Numbered from the stretch's first letter, positions 16,534 to 26,353 are shown. The stretch: DNA of 47,475 nt from an uncultured Bacteroidia bacterium (GCA_902770835.1 CACXUM010000027.1:1-47475), one strand, 5' to 3'. A program made the numbers and translations. Notes: generated from the letters alone by a model not told the origin.

Positions 16534-19500
16534 TCATTTGACGCTCACTTTCTTGGAACAACTGCCATTTTCGGTACTTAACTTGATGATATACAGCCCC
16601 GAAGCCATTCCGCTCAGGTCGAGGGAAAGGGTTTCGCTTTGGCGAGAAAGGTAGGCTTGCTTTTGCAACATCCTTTCTCCCAATAGGTTATAAACCTCAA
16701 CGGAGGCGTTTCCATTTAGGTTTTCTCCCATAACAAGGGTGACTGTGCCGTCAGTAGGATTGGGGAAAACATCGAATCGAACCATTTCCCATTCGGTAAT
16801 TCCAGTTCCTACAAGGTCGATTCTCTTGCTGATAGGTTCGGTTTCGCAATCGCTATCCACAGTGACCGAAAGGATGGCTTCGGCATCGTCCTCTTGCAAA
16901 TTCCAAAGGATGTCGATTTCGTTGCCGTGGTCGAAAATGAGGCCAACGGATGCAGGCTCAAGTTGCCAAATGTATTGCATACCCTCTTGTCTTTCAATGG
17001 AATAATGGCTTGTCGGTTGCGCTTGGATGTTCACTACACTGTCACCAACAATTTCGCTTTCCCATTGGATTTCGTCAAGCAAACTGACTTTTACGGAACT
17101 GGACAAGGAATTGATGCTGTCAACTGCATGAAGCGTCAAAAGGACTTCTCCATTCGCAAGGTCTTGATTACCAAGGTGATATTGCGTGTTTGCAATTGTG
17201 TCGTTCTCGAAATGCCCATCGCCGTTGGTGGTCCAATAAAGCGAATCGCAGTCATAGGCGTAGGCCTCGCGGAGTTCGATGGCGGCTTCCTTGCACGAAA
17301 TCAGGTCGTTGCCGGCAAAGACGATGGGAACATGGGGCGGCGGGAAGCAAATGTCGTCGATGCGAATGCCAAACTCTTGTTCGCCGTGCATAATCATTCG
17401 GAATTTGAGGGTTTCACATTCGGGAAATACCGTGACTTCCCAATAGTGCCAGTCCTCGCTCGATACGGTTTGGGTCTTGTTGCCAGAGGCGGTTTCTTCT
17501 TCGATGGTCAAGGTTTCAACAGTGTTGGTGGCGTAGCACCCCGACTTGCTGAAAAACGACATCTTCCCCTCTGGGATGTAGCCCTCTGTGCTAATCCAAA
17601 GTCCTGATGGTCTGTTTTTCGGTGGCGTAACTTCAAGGCAACGAAGGCCCTCGGAGGCATCGGCTTCGGTTTGTATCCATGGGAAATATGTATTGTTTTC
17701 CCAAGTGAAAAATGGATTTAAGGTATCGGTCTCGAAGTTTTCGAAAATGCCGCCGTATTGGATGGTCGGCATGTAAGTGGCTTCGTTGAAACCGTTGCTG
17801 ATGAGGAGTTTGGTTTTGAGCCATGCGCCTATGAGGTCATTCGGCTGGGTTATGAGGCGGAAGGTCAAGTCTATGGGTTCGTAGGGCTTAAGGCTGTCGA
17901 GGATGCGATGCGGCGTTTCCACGGTTACGAAAGGCGCCAAAACATTGAAGTCGATTATGACGGGGCCGCCGTCGCAATGGCCATGATTGGTGATTTTGAA
18001 CCCAATTTCGGTGATGCCTTCGTTGAGGATATGGGTGGTGCGTTGCCCGTCGTCCGTTTGAAGTGTATAAGAAGGTTGGATGACAAGGATGGGAGCGGCT
18101 GCCATGCGCTGGAAATCAAAGGTTTGAACCATAATGCCATTGTCGAGGACAATTTGGAAAGCGATTTCCGTTTGGTTGGGAACATCTCGCCCGACCTTGA
18201 TTTTGAAGGCCTCTTGAAGGGTGATGTGTTCGTCATGCCCCAGTCGGGGACAAATGGCCACGGAATCAATGAGTTCGACATACGGCGACTCGCAAACGAG
18301 GTGGATTTCAGTGTTTTCGGCCACGTCCACGCCTGCATTGAGAAGCGTTAGGTCGATTCGGGCGGTTTCGCCAAATTCGAGGGTGTCGTTTCCGCTTTCG
18401 TCGCGGAAAAGGTAGTTCTCCATCACCATGTAAGGCCCCGAGGCGGGTGTGATGGTCACGTTACGATGGAAGCGTTTATGGTTTGCCTTGGTTACGGTCA
18501 CGTTGAATTGTTCTGCGGGCTGCATGGCCGGCAGGTTGAAGGTTTGGGCTTGGCTGGTGGCTTGCGTGAGGTAAAGGATTTCGTCGCCTTTGGCAATGCA
18601 AATGAGTGCGCCTTCATCGGCTTTGATGGTGTATTCGGGTTGGTCTTCTCGCTGGAATGCACTGGCTTCGACGGCCATCAATTGCGGCGCCTCCGTAAAC
18701 AAGTTGATGTAGGTTTCGCCCAAGTAATTGAACAGGTTCAGGGTCTTTTCAGTTTGCGTGGGCCATGCGCCATGCGGCAAAAACGACTGTTGCCCGAGGA
18801 ACATCTTACCTGCCATGAGTGAAAATGACGGATACACGATTTCGGGCGCGTTTTGGCTTCCAAGGGTGGGCATGAAATCGGGCCAGATGTAGTCGAACAT
18901 GCCCCAAGCGAGCAGGTCGTTGAAGTGGGAATAGGTGACGCTGGTCGACCCAATGCCCCCGATAGCGCCCACCTCGGCCTTGATGAACTCTTCCATGAGG
19001 CACACTGTCCATGCGTCCCAAAAATTGTTGGTCAGGCAGCCGATGGAAAAGACGAAGGTAGGATGCTGGTTGCGGAGTAAATGCACATCTCTTTTGTGGA
19101 AATAGGGACTGCCCCAAGATTCGTTTGCCGAATGGTCGCGATAGAGCGTGAGGAAGGTTCCGTCGCTGATGGCATCACTGAGCAATTGCTTGTCCATCAT
19201 GGTTTTCCAGTCGTCGAGTGCGCCGATGGAGGTGGGAATATAGTTGGCTCCGTTGGGCCCGAAATAATTGAGAACGGCTTCTGTATTGGTCGCAGTCGAC
19301 CATATCGAGTCGGGTGGCGTGACATTGGGGTTCATTTGGTCAAACACCATGTAGAGGTTGGTCGGGTGCTTGCCGAGGTGGTTGCGAAAGAAGCCATCAA
19401 CGCTTTGCGAAGTAATCAGAAACCACTTGTCTTCTTCGTAGCCGGAGGTGATGACGGGGTGGTCGTAATAGTGCGCGTCGGTGGGCGGGTTGAGTTCATA

Positions 19501-20634
19501 GTCGATGCACTTTTTCACATAAAGGCGGCAGTTGTTTTCGGAATAGGCAGGCAGGCGGCTGATGGCCAAGTCGGGGATGCTGTCGCCGTTCATGTCGGCA
19601 TAAGGGTTGTCGGAGGGGAATTGATAGGAGTGGCCTTGCGTTACGGGGATGCTGTAGACATAAGGCTTGATGCCAAAATCGGGGTCGGTGTTACGGTTGC
19701 CGCCGAAAAGCAGCACGGCAGCGGGCGGAATCGTCCAATGGTTGTAGGCGTTGAGGAGGTAGTTTCGGATGGCTTCAGGGTCGTTGCCGCCACATTCCGA
19801 AACGGTCACCACCTTGGTAGGGATGCCTTGGCGAAGGCGGAACTGTTTCAAGGTGTCGGCCCAAGCCAAAAAAATGGAGTCGTCAGGAATGATGATGAGG
19901 TATTCGCAGCCTTCCTCGTGGTTGTGGAGGGCTTGGTTGAGGAAGTCGTAATAATGCGCCTCGGGCAGCATCTTTTCATTGATGACCAAGTTGCGCAAAA
20001 TGTTGTCCCATGCGGGATTGCGATAGCGGGCATCGCCAAATTGGCCGTTGCCACCTTCAAAACTGACTTCGATGTCCATGTCGTAAACCACTTCCAAAGT
20101 CTTCCGCAAAGGGTTGTAGCGGAACGGTGTCACATTGAGCAAGGCCACATCGAGGCCACGGATTTGAGTAGTTTGCACAATAGAAACGTTTTTCGAGGGG
20201 AAGTTGGCATCTCGTCCGAAAACGCTCATGTCCTTCTGCAACTTGGGCAAACCCTTGGCACTGTTTTCCACGATGGGTGCGGCAGGCAGTAAGTCAATGC
20301 CGCTAAGGGTTTTCGTTCCTTTCTCCACGATTTTCACGCTGACCGTCGCACCTTGCGGCACGGCTATATAGCGGTTCTCGAAAGGCAAGTTGGGCAGTCC
20401 CTCGGCATTGGGCGCAAAGCAGCCTTTCAGAACGATTTCGTCGCCCTTGGCCTCGCCGTTGTCTACACGGGCCACCGTGATTTCATTGATGGAATAATGC
20501 AGCGAAAGCCCCGAAGCCGAACTGCTTTCAATGCTGAAGCCTTGCGGCGCATCGGTGCGGAAGCGGTAGGTTTGTTGCGCGTTGAGTGCGCCAAAGGCAA
20601 AGGAAAGAATGAGAAGGAAAAGATTCTGTTTCAT
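16534..20634 (-). CDS. Gingipain-like C25 cysteine peptidase, T9SS-secreted (paralogue 1)
   Basis: This 1366-residue protein has a signal peptide (MKQNLFLLILSFAFGALNAQ) and a propeptide to about residue 235. The C25 catalytic domain carries the histidine in RDHSANESWG near 500 and the cysteine in FSIGCLTNNFW near 533. Several beta-sandwich modules follow, including one at about 990-1110 resembling a lectin-like domain. The C-terminal type IX sorting domain is DVFPNPTDGTVTLVM...GLYIIKLST. The protein would cross the outer membrane by T9SS and stay on the surface or be released. The start at ATG 20634 is supported by a -7 box at 20659-20666. The neighbouring upstream gene is a paralogue. Substrate preference cannot be read. 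Confidence 0.9.
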   Translation of the reverse strand: MKQNLFLLILSFAFGALNAQQTYRFRTDAPQGFSIESSSASGLSLHYSINEITVARVDNGEAKGDEIVLKGCFAPNAEGLPNLPFENRYIAVPQGATVSVKIVEKGTKTLSGIDLLPAAPIVENSAKGLPKLQKDMSVFGRDANFPSKNVSIVQTTQIRGLDVALLNVTPFRYNPLRKTLEVVYDMDIEVSFEGGNGQFGDARYRNPAWDNILRNLVINEKMLPEAHYYDFLNQALHNHEEGCEYLIIIPDDSIFLAWADTLKQFRLRQGIPTKVVTVSECGGNDPEAIRNYLLNAYNHWTIPPAAVLLFGGNRNTDPDFGIKPYVYSIPVTQGHSYQFPSDNPYADMNGDSIPDLAISRLPAYSENNCRLYVKKCIDYELNPPTDAHYYDHPVITSGYEEDKWFLITSQSVDGFFRNHLGKHPTNLYMVFDQMNPNVTPPDSIWSTATNTEAVLNYFGPNGANYIPTSIGALDDWKTMMDKQLLSDAISDGTFLTLYRDHSANESWGSPYFHKRDVHLLRNQHPTFVFSIGCLTNNFWDAWTVCLMEEFIKAEVGAIGGIGSTSVTYSHFNDLLAWGMFDYIWPDFMPTLGSQNAPEIVYPSFSLMAGKMFLGQQSFLPHGAWPTQTEKTLNLFNYLGETYINLFTEAPQLMAVEASAFQREDQPEYTIKADEGALICIAKGDEILYLTQATSQAQTFNLPAMQPAEQFNVTVTKANHKRFHRNVTITPASGPYMVMENYLFRDESGNDTLEFGETARIDLTLLNAGVDVAENTEIHLVCESPYVELIDSVAICPRLGHDEHITLQEAFKIKVGRDVPNQTEIAFQIVLDNGIMVQTFDFQRMAAAPILVIQPSYTLQTDDGQRTTHILNEGITEIGFKITNHGHCDGGPVIIDFNVLAPFVTVETPHRILDSLKPYEPIDLTFRLITQPNDLIGAWLKTKLLISNGFNEATYMPTIQYGGIFENFETDTLNPFFTWENNTYFPWIQTEADASEGLRCLEVTPPKNRPSGLWISTEGYIPEGKMSFFSKSGCYATNTVETLTIEEETASGNKTQTVSSEDWHYWEVTVFPECETLKFRMIMHGEQEFGIRIDDICFPPPHVPIVFAGNDLISCKEAAIELREAYAYDCDSLYWTTNGDGHFENDTIANTQYHLGNQDLANGEVLLTLHAVDSINSLSSSVKVSLLDEIQWESEIVGDSVVNIQAQPTSHYSIERQEGMQYIWQLEPASVGLIFDHGNEIDILWNLQEDDAEAILSVTVDSDCETEPISKRIDLVGTGITEWEMVRFDVFPNPTDGTVTLVMGENLNGNASVEVYNLLGERMLQKQAYLSRQSETLSLDLSGMASGLYIIKLSTENGSCSKKVSVK

Positions 20635-20658
20635 AGCGAAAAAATTTGTTTCAAGCGG

Positions 20659-20666
20659 CAAAATTA
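20659..20666 (-). promoter_or_regulatory. -7 box of C25 peptidase 1
   Basis: TAATTTTG on the minus strand, 25 bp upstream of ATG 20634, fits TAnnTTTG and excludes the longer open frame from 20661. Confidence 0.55.
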
Positions 20667-20689
20667 TGAATTAAAATGAAACAAACAAA

Positions 20690-20716
20690 AAAATGCGCCA
20701 TTATTTGACGCATTTT
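20690..20716 (-). terminator. Terminator of C25 peptidase 2
   Basis: AAAATGCG (20690-20697) pairs with CGCATTTT (20709-20716). On the minus strand the hairpin is followed by a T-rich run, 20 nt after the stop at 20737. It separates the two peptidase genes into different transcripts. Confidence 0.65.
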
Positions 20717-20736
20717 CCTGTAAAGCAATTTTTCAA

Positions 20737-23700
20737 TTAGGGTAGCACGATAACTCTTACATTTGTCGCCACATTGTTTTGGATGACTTGCAGCATGTAA
20801 AGGCCACTGCCTCCTAATTTTGAAGTTTCTATTCCACATTCTGAATGTTGCATCTTACATTCATAAACCATTCTGCCCCACAAATCCACGACGCGCAGCG
20901 TTGCTTCGCCCTCAAATTGGGTCTTCACCTGAATCATGGTTTTGGCGGGATTGGGATAAACCTCAACGGCACTGGCCTGATGCTCGTCCGTCCCGGTGGA
21001 ATTGAACACATTGACCGCCAAAGCCTCTGAAACTGCCGTGGAGCCGCATGGGTTCTCGTAGCGGTAACTCACCTTGGCCTGACCGCGATACTCGCCGCTC
21101 CACTGAACTTGGGCGCGGTGACCTTGGCTCGTTATCGTGCCCGCCGTTTCGGGTTCGAGGTTCCAAATGTAGTGGACCTCGCTGATGTCCTCGCCTTCAA
21201 AATCGCTCTCGTTGACCAAGCGCAAGTCGACTTCGGTCGCTCCATTGGGCGTTTCGGGCGAATAATTTGGCTCGAAACTCGGAATGAGGCTCACGGCGAC
21301 CGTGCTGCTTTGTTGGCTTCCGTTGAGTGCAGCGGTGCCTGTGAGCGTAAGTTCCACTTGGCCTTCAGCCATGTCGGTCGGGCCGAAGGTGTAGGTTGGA
21401 TGCTCCAAAGTGCTGTCGTCGAAAGTGCCGTCGCCGTTAGTCGACCATGCAAATTCGCTGTGGTTGTAGATGTAGCCTTCGGGCGTGAAGGTTTTGTTCG
21501 AGCAGGCTTCTGTGTCGTTGCCGGCAAACAGTACCATGTTAGCGAAAGGTGGGAAACAGAGATGGTCAACCATCACGGCATCCTCGCCGCCGCTGCCTTC
21601 GGTGTTTTTCTTGAAGGTGAAACGAATCAGGTTGGTGCCTGCGGGCAGGTCGACTTCCGCTTTTTCCCAATCGCTAATGCCGCTCCACGTTTCCACTTCC
21701 TTGCCGTTCATCCAAAACTGGAGAATGTCGCCCTCTTCGGTGGAAGTCTTGTGGAGGAACGAAAACTTGTCTTCGACTTCGGTGGTAATGCCGATGTTCA
21801 CCGTGGAAACCCCGTTGTTGTTGAGCACGGGCGACCGCAGGCAATGGCCTCCATGTGCGGTGGTGTCGGCCACGATAGTCCACTGTTTGTTGCCCGAGCC
21901 TAATTTCCATTGCAGGTTGGCGTTGAGGGTTTCGCCTTCAAAGTCCTCGATGGTATAGCCCAATGGAATCTGGCTCTCAAGCAGGTCGGTGTAGTGTCCG
22001 CTTTCGGCTTGCAGGCTGTAGTTGAGAATGCCGTCAGCGGCATCGTCGTCCACATTCACGATGAAAGTGACTCTCGCCGAGCCGCCCGCATCAATGCCGG
22101 GAATGTCGATTTCGCTCTCAGCAACATTGAGGAAAGGTGCCAATAGGTTGAATTTGTTGCTGATTTCCAATGACTTGCTATGACCTTGGTTCTCAATGTC
22201 GAAGGTCAAGTAGGAGGATTGGCCTTGCATCAGGCGGTCCATTTCGGCTCCGTCCAAATCGGTGAGTGTGAGTGCGACGTATTTCAAAACGGGTGCGTTC
22301 ACGGCAAGGGTCACGCTGTCGATGAAAACATAATCGGCATTTTCCATTTTCAGGTAAAACTTCACCTTCTCTTGGTCTTCAAGGTCGTCGTTGAAATGAA
22401 CCGTGAAAGCATTATTTTGCGATTGTATCTCATTGACATTCATTCCGTTGTAGGAGAACTCGCTTTGCGTAATTTCCACGGAAGGATGGCTGCAACTGAG
22501 CGTGACTTTGAACTCGTCCAAATTGTCGAAACCCGCATTGTGGATGCTGATGCCGAAGCTGCAGGTTTCGTTATAGTCGGGGGCATGGTTGTCGTTGCCT
22601 TCTGCGTCGTTGATTTCCAAGGCGTTGAAAATCAAGTAAGGAGCATCGGTCGGAATGGTGCTGATGAAATGCTCGTAGCGGTAATAATTCTGTTTGGTGA
22701 TGGTGAGTTTCACCTTCGTCCCAACATCTTGCGGCGTAACGGCGATGGTTTGCGTATCGCCTGTTGCAATGTCAAAACCTATGATTTGTTCATTGGCACT
22801 CAGGCAGATAACGGAGCCTTCGTCGGCCTTTACCTCATATTGGTCGCTGCCAGCGGGAATTACGGGCAACATTTCCACAGTGAGCGGCTGAGGCATTTCG
22901 CTGTAAAGGGTCATGTAGGCGTCGCCGTGCTGGTGGAATAGGTAATAGGTGATTTCCTTCACGCTGTTGTCGGTCCACGAGGACTGGCGGAGGAAGAATT
23001 TTCCGGCGGCGTTGCCGAAAGCGGGACGGATGAAATTGGTCTCGTGCTGCGTGCCGTAGGTGGGCATGAAGTCGGGCCACATGTTGTCGTATGCGCCCCA
23101 AACGTAAATGTCGTTGACGAAGGAATAAGAAACCTGCGTGGCCGCGATGAGGCCCAACGCGCCAAATTGGTGGCGGTGGAACGCCTCAGCAAAACAGCCG
23201 TCAGCACCATTGTAATTGAACCTCCCCGTGAGGCAGTTGTTCGACATGACAAAAGTCAAGTCCTTGTTGGTCAAGCGTTTGATGTAACCAATGCTGTAAC
23301 TCGGTTCGCCCCAAACCTCCTCTGCGCCGTGGTCGCGGTGCTGGATGAGGAACGCGCCGCTGTTGATGGCCTCGTTCACCGAATTGCCATTGGCGCTCCA
23401 GTCGGTGAGGTGTGACATGGTTTGCGGAATGTAGCCGCAGCCATTAGGCCCGAAATAATTGAGCACGGTGTTGGTGTGCTCGTAAGTCGACCAGCGGCTG
23501 CCGGGTGTGCCTTGGTAGATGGCGTTTTGGCGGACGGGGTGCTTGCCGAGTTCGTTGGTCCAAAAGCCGTTCACCACCTCGGAACAAAGTTGGAACCAAC
23601 GCTCCAATTGGAATCCCATCGCCGTGATGGGCTTGTCGTAGAAGTCGGGATTGGTGGGCGGTTGTCGCTCATAATCAAGGTCTTTCTTGATGATATGGTA

Positions 23701-24798
23701 CATTTCTTCGGGGTTGCGTCCCGTGATGCGTCCCAAAATGATGTCGGGCATGTCGTTGTTGCCCATCACGGAATAGATATGGTCGGAAATGTAAGGGTTG
23801 TAGCCGTCGCCGCCTGGGTGGTTGTTCATCGTGTAGGAAATGATGCCTTGGTTGCCGTCGCTGCTGTGGTCGCCAAGGAAAAGCACCGCCGCTGGAGGCA
23901 TGTCCCAATTGTTGTAAGCGTTACGGATGAAATTGCGGATGGCCGTTTGGGTGTTGCTGCCGCAGTCGCTCACGGTGAAAACCTCAGTCGGGATGCCTTG
24001 CTCCATCCTGAATTGCTTGATGCTGTCGGCCAATGCGATAAAGTCCTCATTGTCAGGCGTGATAATCATGTATTCACAACCCGTTTCGCGGTTTTCGTAA
24101 TGCTTGCGGAGGCGTTCTCCGTAGTCCACTTCGGGCAGGTCGTCACGATTGAGGAGGATGTCTTGCAGGATTTGGTCCCATTCGGGAGTGCGATAACGCA
24201 GGTCGCCGATGGTGTCGTCGCCGCCTTCTATGTCAATTTCCAACTCCAAATCGCTGTAAACGACCAATTCCTTGGTAACGGGGTTGTATTGGAATGGCAT
24301 CACGCCCACTTGCACCACTTGCACACCACGAATCGTGCTGATGTCCGAAATCCGGAAAGGCGTTTCCGGATAGAAGGCGTTGCGCCCGTAGATTTCGGGG
24401 TTTTTACGATAAACGGCGGGCGAATTGTCATTATCCAACTGAGGCTCAGCCGTCGGAATGAGGTCGACATTCTTGATGACCTTAGTCTTTGACGAAACCA
24501 TCCTGAGCGAGGCCGTTGCGCCATTGGGGATGGCAACAAAGGTGCTGTGGCTCGGTAAGTTGGGGGCACCAGCCTCGTTGGGCACATAGATGCCCGAAAG
24601 AGTGATGACCTGACCCTGCACCTCGGCGCGGTCAGCGTTTTCGATGGTGACGGCACCAAGATTGTGCTTGAGAGTCAATTGGTTTCTGCTTCTGTTGCTG
24701 ATGCTGAACCCGTCAGGTTCGCCATTGAAGCGGTATTTTTGGGCTTGGAGTGTGAAGCCTGCAATGATTGCAAGGACGAAAAGTAGTGTTTTCTTCAT
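20737..24798 (-). CDS. Gingipain-like C25 cysteine peptidase, T9SS-secreted (paralogue 2)
   Basis: The 1353-residue protein has a signal peptide (MKKTLLFVLAIIAGFTLQAQ) and propeptide, then a C25 domain with the catalytic histidine in RDHGAEEVWGEPSY near residue 489 and cysteine in MSNNCLTGRFNY near 521. C-terminal beta modules follow, ending with a type IX sorting domain (VEVYPNPAKTMIQV ... GSGLYMLQVI). It shares blocks with paralogue 1 throughout, such as TVLNYFGPNG, MWPDFMPT and FRMEQGIPTEVFTV, so the two arose by tandem duplication and have diverged widely. Own promoter at 24820 and own terminator at 20690-20716. Gingipain relatives degrade host or environmental proteins; that role is inferred. 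Confidence 0.9.
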   Translation of the reverse strand: MKKTLLFVLAIIAGFTLQAQKYRFNGEPDGFSISNRSRNQLTLKHNLGAVTIENADRAEVQGQVITLSGIYVPNEAGAPNLPSHSTFVAIPNGATASLRMVSSKTKVIKNVDLIPTAEPQLDNDNSPAVYRKNPEIYGRNAFYPETPFRISDISTIRGVQVVQVGVMPFQYNPVTKELVVYSDLELEIDIEGGDDTIGDLRYRTPEWDQILQDILLNRDDLPEVDYGERLRKHYENRETGCEYMIITPDNEDFIALADSIKQFRMEQGIPTEVFTVSDCGSNTQTAIRNFIRNAYNNWDMPPAAVLFLGDHSSDGNQGIISYTMNNHPGGDGYNPYISDHIYSVMGNNDMPDIILGRITGRNPEEMYHIIKKDLDYERQPPTNPDFYDKPITAMGFQLERWFQLCSEVVNGFWTNELGKHPVRQNAIYQGTPGSRWSTYEHTNTVLNYFGPNGCGYIPQTMSHLTDWSANGNSVNEAINSGAFLIQHRDHGAEEVWGEPSYSIGYIKRLTNKDLTFVMSNNCLTGRFNYNGADGCFAEAFHRHQFGALGLIAATQVSYSFVNDIYVWGAYDNMWPDFMPTYGTQHETNFIRPAFGNAAGKFFLRQSSWTDNSVKEITYYLFHQHGDAYMTLYSEMPQPLTVEMLPVIPAGSDQYEVKADEGSVICLSANEQIIGFDIATGDTQTIAVTPQDVGTKVKLTITKQNYYRYEHFISTIPTDAPYLIFNALEINDAEGNDNHAPDYNETCSFGISIHNAGFDNLDEFKVTLSCSHPSVEITQSEFSYNGMNVNEIQSQNNAFTVHFNDDLEDQEKVKFYLKMENADYVFIDSVTLAVNAPVLKYVALTLTDLDGAEMDRLMQGQSSYLTFDIENQGHSKSLEISNKFNLLAPFLNVAESEIDIPGIDAGGSARVTFIVNVDDDAADGILNYSLQAESGHYTDLLESQIPLGYTIEDFEGETLNANLQWKLGSGNKQWTIVADTTAHGGHCLRSPVLNNNGVSTVNIGITTEVEDKFSFLHKTSTEEGDILQFWMNGKEVETWSGISDWEKAEVDLPAGTNLIRFTFKKNTEGSGGEDAVMVDHLCFPPFANMVLFAGNDTEACSNKTFTPEGYIYNHSEFAWSTNGDGTFDDSTLEHPTYTFGPTDMAEGQVELTLTGTAALNGSQQSSTVAVSLIPSFEPNYSPETPNGATEVDLRLVNESDFEGEDISEVHYIWNLEPETAGTITSQGHRAQVQWSGEYRGQAKVSYRYENPCGSTAVSEALAVNVFNSTGTDEHQASAVEVYPNPAKTMIQVKTQFEGEATLRVVDLWGRMVYECKMQHSECGIETSKLGGSGLYMLQVIQNNVATNVRVIVLP

Positions 24799-24819
24799 AG
24801 TTGATTCATTTATAGGCGA

Positions 24820-24827
24820 CAAAAATA
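24820..24827 (-). promoter_or_regulatory. -7 box of C25 peptidase 2
   Basis: TATTTTTG on the minus strand, about 22 bp upstream of ATG 24798. It rules out the longer frame from 24822. Confidence 0.6.
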
Positions 24828-24849
24828 GGAATAATTTTGTGAAAAGAAA

Positions 24850-24876
24850 AAATCCGCCCCCATTTTGGACGGATTT
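24850..24876 (-). terminator. Terminator of ATPase C
   Basis: AAATCCG (24850-24856) pairs with CGGATTT (24870-24876); on the minus strand a T-rich run follows. It lies downstream of the 3' repeat array of ATPase C. Confidence 0.6.
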
Positions 24877-24891
24877 CTTTTTCTTGAAGTA

Positions 24892-24943
24892 ATATTAATG
24901 GTGATTAATATTAACCACTATTTATATTAATCATCATTTACAT
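24892..24943. repeat. Downstream half-site array of ATPase C
   Basis: Three abutting half-sites resemble ATGTAAATGGTGATTAAT: forward at 24892-24909, inverted and shortened at 24910-24925, inverted at 24926-24943. The last overlaps the stop codon and final Met codon of ATPase C. The same half-site forms the two dyads in front of the gene. Confidence 0.8.
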
Positions 24944-26251
24944 ATCTTCGATAGACAATGCTTGAAGCGAAAGTTTATACTTTCCGAAAGCGCCGGCGGG
25001 CAGCGCTTTTGTCTTTTCTTCAAGCGTTTTTGGGTTGATTTTCTCAGGGTTGCGCTTGATTTCGGCCACGATGCCCGTGCCCTCAAACTCGTTCAGGGCT
25101 ATCATGTCGATTTCGTTGCCGCCTTTGCGGTCCCACCAGTTGCCGGCCATCGTGAACTCGCCCGATTCCATCGCTTTGGCTTGGAAATACTGCTCCAACG
25201 TCCTTCCGGAAAACTGCTCGTAATACTTGCCCATGTTTTGCCGCAAGGCGGACATCTGCTGCCGCTCAATCAGCGACTGGTAAGGCCAGATGAAGCGGAA
25301 CCAGAATCGCAAGAACTGGTCTGAAATCTCGTATGCCGTGACCTTGCTGTTGGGTTTGGCCAGCATGGGTTTGAGACGTTTCACGAGCATGAAGTTCTTC
25401 TCCAAGTTCTGCAAATAAACGCCCATGTCCTTCTGCATGACCCCATCGATTTCGCTGCGTTTGTTCATGCCTGCGGCAATTAGTTGAAGGACAGAAAAAT
25501 AGGTGTTGCTCTCGTCGCTAAACTCTTGGTTCATCAGGTCGCGGCCTTCGCTGAGGAAATAGGAGTCGGGGCGGCACACATAGTTGAGCATTTTTTCCTT
25601 TGTGTAGCATTGCGCGTCCATCAGCAGTTCCACGTATTTGGCCACTCCGCCGGTGATCATGTAAAGGCAGAGCAGGTCTTCGTTCTTGTAGTTGGGGCTG
25701 TGGTCGCGGAAGATTTGCTTCAGCACCTCGATGCGGAAGGGGAGGAGCGTGAATTTCGAGGTTGGGCGTCCGTAAAGCGGCTCGTTTTCGTCCTCGAAGA
25801 TGCGTTTCATCAATGATTGTATGCTGCCCGAGGCCACCAAGTGCAGGTGCGACTCTCGATGATAGCGGTCCCAAAGGTCTTGTATCTCGCTGAAGATGGC
25901 GGGATTCACCTTTTGGAGGTTCTGGAACTCGTCGAAAAAAACGGTGAAATGACGCTGCAACGACTCTTTCATGATGACTTCAAACAAGTCGCGGAAACGG
26001 CTGATTTGGCCGTAAACTTGAATGTTCAACTGCTCTTGAATGGTCTGCTGGAACTTTTGGCAAAGCACGGCCTCGCTGTCTTTCGAGACAAAGAGATAGG
26101 CAATGTTTTTCCCTTCCAAAGCCTTGTTAATCAACGAGGTCTTTCCCACGCGGCGGCGACCTGTCAGCACGGTGAACACCGCCGACCTTTCGGTTTGCTT
26201 CTCGCTCTGCAATAGCAGATCCAGTTCCATTTCCCTGTCGTAGAATTTCAT
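24938..26251 (-). CDS. AAA ATPase with DUF234-like PD-(D/E)XK tail (ATPase C)
   Basis: The 437-residue protein starts with a DRE region (MKFYDREMELDLL) and a P-loop, LTGRRRVGKTSLI, near residue 30. Walker B is HFTVFFDEFQNL near 105 and a sensor-type VASGSIQSLM near 135. A winged-helix region follows (NKRSEIDGVMQKDMGVYLQNL near 270). The C-terminal DUF234-like domain has GGNEIDMIALNEFEGTGIVAEIKRN near 385, a D-x(n)-E-x-K nuclease-type core. This is the ATPase family common in archaea and Bacteroidetes and of unknown function. A 36-bp dyad begins 1 nt upstream of its ATG and similar half-sites overlap its stop, so the repeats bracket the whole gene. Confidence 0.88.
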   Translation of the reverse strand: MKFYDREMELDLLLQSEKQTERSAVFTVLTGRRRVGKTSLINKALEGKNIAYLFVSKDSEAVLCQKFQQTIQEQLNIQVYGQISRFRDLFEVIMKESLQRHFTVFFDEFQNLQKVNPAIFSEIQDLWDRYHRESHLHLVASGSIQSLMKRIFEDENEPLYGRPTSKFTLLPFRIEVLKQIFRDHSPNYKNEDLLCLYMITGGVAKYVELLMDAQCYTKEKMLNYVCRPDSYFLSEGRDLMNQEFSDESNTYFSVLQLIAAGMNKRSEIDGVMQKDMGVYLQNLEKNFMLVKRLKPMLAKPNSKVTAYEISDQFLRFWFRFIWPYQSLIERQQMSALRQNMGKYYEQFSGRTLEQYFQAKAMESGEFTMAGNWWDRKGGNEIDMIALNEFEGTGIVAEIKRNPEKINPKTLEEKTKALPAGAFGKYKLSLQALSIEDM

Positions 26252-26252
26252 A

Positions 26253-26288
26253 ATATTAACCGTAATTTATATAAATCATCATTTACAT
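26253..26288. repeat. 36-bp operator-like dyad at the start of ATPase C
   Basis: Two 18-bp half-sites meet at TTTAT|ATAAA: ATATTAACCGTAATTTAT (26253-26270) and the inverted ATGTAAATGATGATTTAT (26271-26288). The dyad lies between the -7 box at 26297-26304 and the ATG at 26251, where binding would repress the gene. Confidence 0.8.
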
Positions 26289-26296
26289 TTATGCCG

Positions 26297-26304
26297 CAAA
26301 AATA
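26297..26304 (-). promoter_or_regulatory. Promoter of ATPase C
   Basis: TATTTTTG on the minus strand, with a TTTG at 26323-26326 (minus strand) 18 nt upstream as -33. Two dyads of the ATPase C repeat family lie on either side. Confidence 0.65.
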
Positions 26305-26314
26305 CAAAAAAGAA

Positions 26315-26341
26315 AAATCCGCCAAACATTTTGACGTATTT
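26315..26341 (-). terminator. Probable terminator of the S41 peptidase transcript
   Basis: AAATCCG (26315-26321) faces CGTATTT (26335-26341) with one mismatch, followed on the minus strand by a T-rich run. Same AATCCGCC-type style as the terminators at 24850-24876 and 29093-29124. Confidence 0.45.
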
Positions 26342-26353
26342 TTTCTCGAAATA

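Noticed and set aside
19081-20292. 403-codon plus-strand open frame
   Set aside because: It is antisense to the C25 peptidase gene, with no promoter or recognisable domain; the same holds for 23422-24492 and 29808-30806.
16534-24798. Type IX secretion machinery
   Set aside because: Only cargo proteins with sorting domains are present; no Por/Spr component genes were found.
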